The translations under genes and the position numbers were made by a program. A stretch of DNA of 5,805 nt from JAEXNA01 sp050486105. GTDB lineage: Bacteria; Vulcanimicrobiota; Xenobia; Xenobiales; JADMJV01. The stretch's first letter is position 1. Each line of letters starts with the position of its first letter. The notes beneath the pieces were generated by a model. That model was not told the origin of the DNA, did no database searches, and worked only from the letters and a program-made list of their open reading frames with translations. Shown here piece by piece: positions 1 through 5,338 of this stretch. Location: positions 1-5,805 of the forward strand of contig JBJHCR010000380.1 in assembly GCA_050486105.1 (NCBI GenBank), written 5' to 3'.

Positions 1-1
1 G

Positions 2-97
2 ATTTCTTTCGATGAAAAAGACATAGTAGCTGGGAGCCTTTCTTTGGGTGTAAGCTACTTCAAAGATAAGGCTCGCTTTACGAAAAAACCTGCGTAG
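2..97 (+). CDS. Possible C-terminal tail of an upstream gene (partial)
   Basis: A plus-strand frame is open from base 2 to a TAG at 95-97 and would give the last 31 residues of a protein entering from the left. The translated tail (ISFDEKDIVAGSLSLG..., ending TKKPA) has ordinary protein-like composition with a basic C-terminus. I do not recognise the family, and 31 residues are too few to assign a function. One minus-strand frame is also open across this stretch, but it has no usable start codon here, which favours the plus-strand reading. Base composition is about 40% G+C, lower than the rest of the window. An open stretch of this length could arise by chance. Confidence 0.3.
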   Translation: MSFDEKDIVAGSLSLGVSYFKDKARFTKKPA

Positions 98-283
98 ATT
101 TCGCTAATTCATTTGCATTGGGTTTAATTCCCATGTGACGACAACTAGAATTCCCTACCCTGGCTGGGCCTGGAGCGGAGGACCGAAGCTATTAGGACCC
201 GCTTGAAGATGAGAGATTGGGGGAGCGGCCATCGGCCAACTCGTTGGGCAAGGAGATACGGTCAAGACCTCTAATCATTGTCC

Positions 284-832
284 ATGAAGATTGAGGCAGT
301 ACTCCTGGGCTTGATTGGCGCCTTACTCACCCCCTGGTTCATGAACCTCTTTTCGGGTCGGGAGAAGGCTGCGCGGAGGACTGACGGATACAAGGTTCTC
401 GAGTATCCCTTGGCATTGCGTCTCCTGTCCTTGATACTCGGGCTAGCCTGTTTAGGAGGAGCAGTCTTGGCTTTTTGGGATCCGGGCAAGTTTCACCCAG
501 CGCTGCTGCCCTGGCTCATTCCATGCCTTGTCTTAGGTGGGCTAAGCAACGTCACCGTCTACCATCTCTTAGGTCGGGCTTCGGTTTTTTGGAGTGAGCA
601 CAACCTCAAAGGACCGGACGCTTTCAGTAGAAGCGTGGAGATGACTTGGCAGGAGGTGGTTTCGGTGGAATATGTCGACTGGGCCATGGGTTTTCGACTT
701 CGCAATGAACGCCAGGAGTCCATATGGTTCTCTTCACTGATGATCGGCTTTGACGAATTCATCGAGGAAATCAAGGCACGGAATATAGTTTCCGACCGGC
801 GCTCCCTCCTGGACCCAAACGATAGAGAATAG
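284..832 (+). CDS. Small integral membrane protein with a C-terminal PH-like domain (hypothetical)
   Basis: The product is 182 residues and I assign no enzymatic function. Three hydrophobic stretches are visible: about 2-23 (a VLLGLIGALL core), 41-65 (LALRLLSLILGLACLGG) and 70-97. A soluble C-terminal part of about 70 residues (98-168) follows. It has the rhythm of a bacterial PH-like domain: short beta strands, a TWQEV motif before a WAMGFRLR strand, an ESIWFSS strand, and a closing helix starting GFDEFIEEI. Such domains are usually membrane-anchored and of unknown ligand. The start is ATG at 284; a TTG six bases earlier (278) is the only other option because TAA lies at 272-274. No convincing Shine-Dalgarno sits at normal distance (AGGAG at 251-255 is too far). 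It is followed on the same strand by the lipid kinase after 111 bases, so the two may be co-transcribed. The coding call is strong, the domain call moderate. Confidence 0.75.
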   Translation: MKIEAVLLGLIGALLTPWFMNLFSGREKAARRTDGYKVLEYPLALRLLSLILGLACLGGAVLAFWDPGKFHPALLPWLIPCLVLGGLSNVTVYHLLGRASVFWSEHNLKGPDAFSRSVEMTWQEVVSVEYVDWAMGFRLRNERQESIWFSSLMIGFDEFIEEIKARNIVSDRRSLLDPNDRE

Positions 833-943
833 CAGCAACCGCCTGCACTTCGCAGGGATGTTTCCAAGGGGAGAGATAGGTCTCAACTGCTGCAGTGAGT
901 CTTAGCCCGGAGAGGGATCAGATTCGTTAGACAGAAATTTCGC

Positions 944-1924
944 TTGCCACCAAGAGTCCCGGAATCTCAGGCCTTTCCACCGTTCGATGGGCCACAAGAT
1001 CCTCCAGAAACGAGTGCAGCCATCAGCATAACCGCCATCGTTCATCCTCGAAATCGTCGGCATTCCAAATGGCTTGAGCTCCTCGAAATCCTTCGGAGTC
1101 AGGGGGTCGAGCCAGGAATTCACTACAGCGAGTGGGCCGGGCACAGCAGCGTTTTGGCCGAAGAGCTCTGCCCTCTCGAGGGGACGGTGCTGTCGGTGGG
1201 AGGCGATGGCACCTTCAGCGAGATCATCAACGGCTGGATGAAGCAGGAGCGAAGGGGTTCCCCCGATTTTGTTATGGTTTCCCTGGGCACCGGTAATGAC
1301 TTCGCCAGGGACCAGGGGTTACGGGATGACCCCCAGGAGTGGGCCAGCGCCGTATTGCAACCTCGGACCAAGATGATAGACCTCGGCCGAGTTACTTTTC
1401 AGTCTCCCAAAGGGGAGAGCGAGCGTTATTTCGTGGTGGGGACCACGGTTGGCTTCTCTGCCGAAGTGACTCGCTTTTTCCAGACGCTTCCGCGAATACT
1501 GCCGGGAACCACCCAGTATTTGTTCAGTCTCTTGGTGAGCCTGATTCGTTGGCGAAACAAGAGTGTTGAGCTTTGCCTCGACGATCGTGTCAGCCAAAGT
1601 CAGAATTTCTTCAACTTCAATATTGCCAACGTGCGCTACTACGGGGGTGGGATGTATTCCTCACCGCGAGCAGTGGTGGACAGCGGTGAACTGGAGACGG
1701 TGCTCATGGAGCTGTCCAAGCTTGGGGTGATCAAGGCCTTGCCCCAAAACTACAGCGGCGAGTTTGAAGGGGTGACGGGAGTTCATATGAGAGCAGCCAG
1801 AACGGTGCGCGTCAACTCTCCGAGCCAACTGCCGGTGCAGGCCGATGGTGAGTATCTCGGCACCACCCCTATCGAGGTGGAGATTCTGCCGCAAACACTC
1901 CGCCTGTCTTTACCCGCGCGCTGA
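944..1924 (+). CDS. Diacylglycerol kinase family lipid kinase (DagK/YegS type)
   Basis: This is probably an ATP-dependent lipid kinase that phosphorylates diacylglycerol or a related lipid alcohol at the inner membrane face, giving phosphatidate-like products. The 326 residues carry the family signatures: an IVHPRNR strand near 32-38 in place of the usual VNP, nucleotide-binding GGDGT at 86-90 followed by FSEIINGW, and GTGNDFAR at 115-122. Further on come a GGGMYSSPRAVVDSGELE segment at 234-251 and the C-terminal DGE at 301-303 followed by TPIEVEILPQTLRL. The length fits the family (about 300) plus roughly 25 extra N-terminal residues rich in proline. TTG at 944 is the only ATG/GTG/TTG in frame between the upstream stop (896-898) and the domain, and no Shine-Dalgarno is close to it. 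The true start is therefore less certain than the gene. Lipid specificity cannot be read from sequence; sphingosine- or alkylacylglycerol-type substrates are alternatives. Its 3' end overlaps the convergent glpD-like gene by 15 bases. Confidence 0.93.
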   Translation: MPPRVPESQAFPPFDGPQDPPETSAAISITAIVHPRNRRHSKWLELLEILRSQGVEPGIHYSEWAGHSSVLAEELCPLEGTVLSVGGDGTFSEIINGWMKQERRGSPDFVMVSLGTGNDFARDQGLRDDPQEWASAVLQPRTKMIDLGRVTFQSPKGESERYFVVGTTVGFSAEVTRFFQTLPRILPGTTQYLFSLLVSLIRWRNKSVELCLDDRVSQSQNFFNFNIANVRYYGGGMYSSPRAVVDSGELETVLMELSKLGVIKALPQNYSGEFEGVTGVHMRAARTVRVNSPSQLPVQADGEYLGTTPIEVEILPQTLRLSLPAR

Positions 1925-3445
1925 CGGGAGAGCGTAGGCTTGCCGCCAAGTCTCCAAGTAGCGAGCCTGCTCAAGCTCCCATCGATCGTCAGTCCAGGCC
2001 AGACCGGCCTGACAGATTTCTCGTATGCGTGGAAGATGCTCTCGTCCTCCTGCTGACATCAGGAGACCCAGTCGAGTCCTTCTGAGGAGGAGATCGTCGA
2101 GTTGAGTCACTCTCTCGGTCTCGGCTGCCCATCTCAGTTCCGCCCATAAGGTCTCGGTGCCGGGAACGACTCTGAGTTCTGCGGGTTCGGCCACCCTAAC
2201 CAGAGCTTGGGCCCGGGACCCATACCGCCCCTTGAGTCGGCGCTCCTGGAACCGGTCCAATCCGGGCAGCGAATCTTGAGTAGCTTGGGCGAAGGCAAAT
2301 GGTTCTCGCTGGGACGCCGAAGGAAGATAGGCGCGGGCCATCTCCAGGGCTTCCACCGCCATCAGGCGAAAGGTGGTGAGCTTTCCTCCGGTGACTGTGA
2401 TCACTGCGTTCTCGTCCCACATTCCGTGGTCTCTGGTCTCTTCCGATGGAGCCACGTCCTTGCCCTGACTTATCACCGGCCGCACTCCAGCCCAGGTTGC
2501 TAGGACATCGGCTTCACTCAACTGCAGATTGGGGAAGGCAAAGTCCAGCCCCGCCAAGAGATAATCGACTTCTTCTTGGGCGATGGTTGGCTCAAGATCG
2601 AGACCAGGCGAATGGTCCAGGTCTGTAGTTCCGCAAAATGTCGCGCCCTCCCAGGGGATCACAAAGTTCGGTCGATGGTCCAAAGGGTGGGTGAACGACA
2701 GGGCACAAGGTGTCGGGAGTCTGTATCCGGGAAGCACGATATGGCTGCCTCTCAGAAGTCGCAGGCGTGTGGGCCGCCTCTCCAGGAAGGAATCAGTCCA
2801 AGCCCCAGCGGCGTTGAACACCACCTTGGCAGAGACATCCTTGCGTTGTTTGCCCGCCACCAGAGAGACCCAGGTTACCCCGTTTTCTCGCCTCGGAAGC
2901 AGGGCGATCGTGTCCTTGAGCAGATGACCGCCTCGTTCTGCACCTTCCCATAGAGTTCGCAGGACCAGGCGCGCATCATCGACTTGGGCATCCATAAAGC
3001 GACCACCTCCGGTGAGCCCCTCACGGCGTATATGGGGAGCCGCCATGGAGAACTGGTCGCGGTCCAACCATCGGTGCTGCCACTGCCCGGCTAGAAGGTC
3101 GTAGGTTGCCAGTCCGGCTCGCAGCATCCACGGTGGGGGAGAATGGCCCCGGAAATCGGGCACCAGAAAGGGTAGAGGTTCCACCAGTCCAGGTGCCTCA
3201 CAAAGCAGCTTTTGCCGCTCCTTGACGGAATCTCGAACCAGCTTGAGTTGCCCTTCTTTGAGGTAACGCAAGCCTCCATGGACCAGCTTGGAGGAGCGAC
3301 TTGAGGTGCCCCAGGCGAAGTCCCGCCCCTCCACCAATAGTGTCTTATATCCCTGATGAACCGACTGTCGAAAAATGCCAGCGCCGGTGATTCCGCCTCC
3401 TACCACCACCACGTCCCAAGACTCGTCGAGGTCGTTTAGGCTCAT
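1910..3445 (-). CDS. glpD: FAD-dependent glycerol-3-phosphate dehydrogenase (GlpD family)
   Basis: The family oxidises sn-glycerol-3-phosphate to dihydroxyacetone phosphate, passing electrons through FAD to membrane quinone. The 511 residues match the usual GlpD length (about 500). Visible landmarks are the N-terminal Rossmann motif VVVVGGGITGAG (12-23), the LLVE strand end at 36-39 that binds the adenosine ribose, and GTSSRSSKLVHGGLRYL (46-62). The core continues with FMDAQVDDARL (150-160), FNAAGAW (210-216), CGTTDLD (271-277), the substrate-site strand WAGVRPV (318-324) and FAD-binding GGKLTTFR (353-360). The C-terminal cap domain carries TQLDDLLLRRTRLGLL (447-462) and ends with DDRWELEQARYLETW. 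The ATG overlaps the stop of the upstream oxidase gene as ATGA (3442-3445), and there is no separate ribosome binding site, so translation is probably coupled. Catabolic glycerol use is one role; the neighbours suggest a lipid-backbone role instead, which is inference. Confidence 0.94.
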   Translation of the reverse strand: MSLNDLDESWDVVVVGGGITGAGIFRQSVHQGYKTLLVEGRDFAWGTSSRSSKLVHGGLRYLKEGQLKLVRDSVKERQKLLCEAPGLVEPLPFLVPDFRGHSPPPWMLRAGLATYDLLAGQWQHRWLDRDQFSMAAPHIRREGLTGGGRFMDAQVDDARLVLRTLWEGAERGGHLLKDTIALLPRRENGVTWVSLVAGKQRKDVSAKVVFNAAGAWTDSFLERRPTRLRLLRGSHIVLPGYRLPTPCALSFTHPLDHRPNFVIPWEGATFCGTTDLDHSPGLDLEPTIAQEEVDYLLAGLDFAFPNLQLSEADVLATWAGVRPVISQGKDVAPSEETRDHGMWDENAVITVTGGKLTTFRLMAVEALEMARAYLPSASQREPFAFAQATQDSLPGLDRFQERRLKGRYGSRAQALVRVAEPAELRVVPGTETLWAELRWAAETERVTQLDDLLLRRTRLGLLMSAGGREHLPRIREICQAGLAWTDDRWELEQARYLETWRQAYALPSARG

Positions 3446-5001
3446 AGCAGCTTGTCTGGGTTCATCATCTTTTTAGGATCGAACACCGACAACCCGGCCG
3501 CGATGGCCTCGGTGGCCAGGGGTCCTTTTTCTGCTGGGAAGTAAGGTTTGTGGTCGAGTCCGACCCCATGCTGATGGCTGATGGTGCCTCCATGGGCCAG
3601 GATGGCTAGGCTTGCTCCGTTCTTGGCGCGCTGCCACTGGTCGCGGAGTTCTGCTTCATCTCCGAGGGGAAAGATGTAGGTGGTGTAAAGGCTGCAGCCG
3701 CTAGTGTAAAAGTGAGAAAGATGGCTGAAGACGTAACCATGTTCGCCCAGGGCGTGGCGGATAGCGGCCTCGATTTGCGGTTTGGCAGCCGGCAGATTCG
3801 ACCAAGTTAGGCACGTTTCCAGGGTGTCCACCGCGTAGCCCAGGTCCCAAAGTGAATTGCGCAGATAGGCTCCTTGAAAACGCTTCTCTCGCCATTTACG
3901 ACCGAACGGGCCTGGTAGAAGGAGGCCATTGGTTTGACGCACGGCTGCCCAGGCTCTCCATCGATCCCTTTCTACGGTGAACCGAGAGGACGAGGTGAAG
4001 GCCAACAACATCAGGCAGCGCTCCGACCCACCGGGCAGCAGCTTGAGGGCCTGCGCAGGCATGGCCATGCCCAACTGCAGTGAGGTTTCCTGCGGATCGC
4101 TCACCCTCATCATGGACAGGCACAGCTCTGAGCGGGCTAGGTCGGTGGCGGCAGCCACCGCCCCGTCCCAGTGAGGAAAGAGGATGGCCAGGAATTTTTC
4201 CACTGCGGGCTCGGGGCTGATGCGAACGGTCGCTTCGGCCAGAATACCTGCCCGACCCTCCGAACCCATAAGCAGCTCCTTGATGTCCGGTCCTGCGGCG
4301 CTGGCGGGCAGGTTCGACATGCCGAGTTCGCCTGCCGGCGAGATCAGCCGGCCTCCGGCGAAGAGGTCCTCGATTCGACCGTAGCCCAAGGATTGCTGAC
4401 CTGAGGATCGGGTGACCACCCACCCACCGAGAGTCGAAAATTCGAACGATTGAGGGTAGTGCCCCAAAACGTAACCTCGATTGCGCAGGGCCGCTTCCAA
4501 GTCCGGTCCAGCCACTCCAGCCTGGAAAGTGGCCAGGCGGTCGCGCTCGTCCAAGTGCAGAAGCCGATTCATGCGAACCAGAGACACGGTGAGCACGGCT
4601 CGCTCCGTCGAGGGCGGTGTGAGATGCCCGACAACGCTGGTTCCCCCTCCGTAGGGGATCACCAGGGCCTCGGCCTCCTGGGCAAGCTCTAGGGTCCGGG
4701 CCAGCTGTTCGGTGGTGGTGGGGAAGGCCACCGCATCGGGAAAGGACCCCACTGTACCGAATCTCAACTCCAACCAGTCCGAGAGGCTTTGACCGCGGGC
4801 GTGGCGGAGGCGAACCTCGGGGTCCAAGTTCCAGTGAGCCTGTTCTCCCAGGCGACTGCCCGGAACCCTGGGCAAGACATCTTCGAGGGCAGCGTCTCGG
4901 CGTGGTCGTCCCGGTCCAGCCAAACTGGCTAAAAGCGGAGCAACCCGCTCCGGGACCGGCAAATCGATCTTGCTGTATCCCCAGCCGTTCCACCGCTTCA
5001 T
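3442..5001 (-). CDS. FAD-linked oxidase resembling alkyldihydroxyacetonephosphate synthase (AGPS-like)
   Basis: This is a 519-residue VAO/GlcD-superfamily flavoprotein. An FAD-binding half (about 84-265) has FPDAVAFPTTTEQL, PYGGGTSVVGH (116-126), GHYPQSFEFSTLGGWVVTR (180-198), YGRIEDL (207-213), GPDI (237-240) and MGSEGRAGILAEATVRI (245-261). The C-terminal half has YLRNSLWDLGY (379-389), SHLSHFYTSGCSLYTTY (426-442), SHQHGVG (475-481) and the ending MMNPDKLL. The GHxPxSxEFSTxGGW stretch and the His-containing SHxHGVG site resemble eukaryotic AGPS more than D-lactate or glycolate dehydrogenases. AGPS swaps the acyl chain of acyl-DHAP for a fatty alcohol, making ether lipids. Many bacterial homologues are uncharacterised, so the exact reaction is unproven. 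The N-terminus RWNGWG, which I recall as typical of bacterial relatives, supports the ATG at 5001. Dodecin lies 33 bases upstream; glpD overlaps downstream by 4 bases. Confidence 0.88.
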   Translation of the reverse strand: MKRWNGWGYSKIDLPVPERVAPLLASLAGPGRPRRDAALEDVLPRVPGSRLGEQAHWNLDPEVRLRHARGQSLSDWLELRFGTVGSFPDAVAFPTTTEQLARTLELAQEAEALVIPYGGGTSVVGHLTPPSTERAVLTVSLVRMNRLLHLDERDRLATFQAGVAGPDLEAALRNRGYVLGHYPQSFEFSTLGGWVVTRSSGQQSLGYGRIEDLFAGGRLISPAGELGMSNLPASAAGPDIKELLMGSEGRAGILAEATVRISPEPAVEKFLAILFPHWDGAVAAATDLARSELCLSMMRVSDPQETSLQLGMAMPAQALKLLPGGSERCLMLLAFTSSSRFTVERDRWRAWAAVRQTNGLLLPGPFGRKWREKRFQGAYLRNSLWDLGYAVDTLETCLTWSNLPAAKPQIEAAIRHALGEHGYVFSHLSHFYTSGCSLYTTYIFPLGDEAELRDQWQRAKNGASLAILAHGGTISHQHGVGLDHKPYFPAEKGPLATEAIAAGLSVFDPKKMMNPDKLL

Positions 5002-5034
5002 GGCTTTCTGGTTTCTACTTTCCCGATGAAGTCT

Positions 5035-5241
5035 CTATTTGTCTTCTAAGCGAAATCCGAGCTTGAGTTTCACTTGAAACTCTCCCACATCGCCGTCGAT
5101 GATCGTTCCCCGCATCTCGGAGCCTTCGAACCAATCGAGTCCTCTGATGGTCTTGGAAGCGCGTTGGATGGCTACTCGGGTCGCGTCAGCATAGCTGTCT
5201 TTTGAAGTTCCTACGATCTCGGTCATTTTGTAAACGGGCAT
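5035..5241 (-). CDS. Dodecin (flavin-binding/storage protein)
   Basis: This is a 68-residue protein with the full dodecin pattern: VYKMTEIVGTS at the N-terminus, a single helix (DSYADATRVAIQRASKTI), the LDWFE turn (35-39), EMRGTI, and a final strand EFQVKLKLGFRLE. Dodecins form hollow dodecamers that bind flavins or flavin breakdown products between paired tryptophans. Trp37 is the expected stacking residue and Gln56 the expected isoalloxazine hydrogen-bonding residue. The ATG at 5239-5241 is chosen because it gives the canonical dodecin N-terminus and follows a strong AAGGAG six bases away. The same frame stays open upstream to 5412, but that extension has no family features. The gene lies 33 bases upstream of two consecutive FAD-enzyme genes on the same strand, which suggests an operon in which it buffers flavin or FMN/FAD. 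This role is inference. Confidence 0.95.
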   Translation of the reverse strand: MPVYKMTEIVGTSKDSYADATRVAIQRASKTIRGLDWFEGSEMRGTIIDGDVGEFQVKLKLGFRLEDK

Positions 5242-5247
5242 GGTTTT

Positions 5248-5253
5248 CTCCTT
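5248..5253 (-). promoter_or_regulatory. Strong ribosome binding site for dodecin
   Basis: Read on the minus strand this is AAGGAG, six bases (AAAACC) before the dodecin ATG. It is the only near-consensus Shine-Dalgarno at proper spacing that I see in the window. It settles the dodecin start against the longer open frame upstream and suggests dodecin is translated more strongly than its neighbours. Confidence 0.85.
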
Positions 5254-5292
5254 TTCTGGTCTATCCCGGCTTTTCCGTCGACAGTGATTAGG

Positions 5293-5317
5293 CCTTTCTG
5301 CTGGTGAACCTTTCTGC
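5293..5317. repeat. Two exact 9-base direct repeats upstream of dodecin
   Basis: CCTTTCTGC occurs at 5293-5301 and again at 5309-5317, a 16-base period. On the minus strand it reads GCAGAAAGG twice. The pair lies in the 97-base gap between the phosphatase-family gene and dodecin, about 50-75 bases upstream of the dodecin ATG, where a regulator site could be. I see no confident -35/-10 pair beside it, so a regulatory role is only a possibility. Confidence 0.35.
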
Positions 5318-5338
5318 ATGATGCCACTGAAAGTCGAG

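Noticed and set aside
25..59. Inverted repeat AGTAGCT / AGCTACT with a 21-base loop
   Set aside because: The arms are only 7 bases, there is no following T-run, and it falls inside a possible coding tail, so I do not call it a terminator or RNA element.
227..237. GGCC-ATC-GGCC dyad upstream of the membrane protein
   Set aside because: Only four base pairs with a three-base loop; common by chance in GC-rich sequence. I see no confident promoter or riboswitch elsewhere in 98-277.
842..856. Hairpin CCTGC-ACTTC-GCAGG after the membrane protein gene
   Set aside because: A 5-base-pair stem without a U-tract is too weak for an intrinsic terminator.
2207..2953. Several plus-strand open frames of 60-125 residues within 2207-2953
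   Set aside because: All are antisense to the glpD-like gene, overlap one another in different frames and lack domain features.
3896..4993. 365-residue minus-strand open frame overlapping the AGPS-like gene
   Set aside because: It lies out of frame inside a gene with clear family motifs throughout, and its translation is rich in Arg, Pro, Gly and Ser as expected for a shadow frame in GC-rich DNA.
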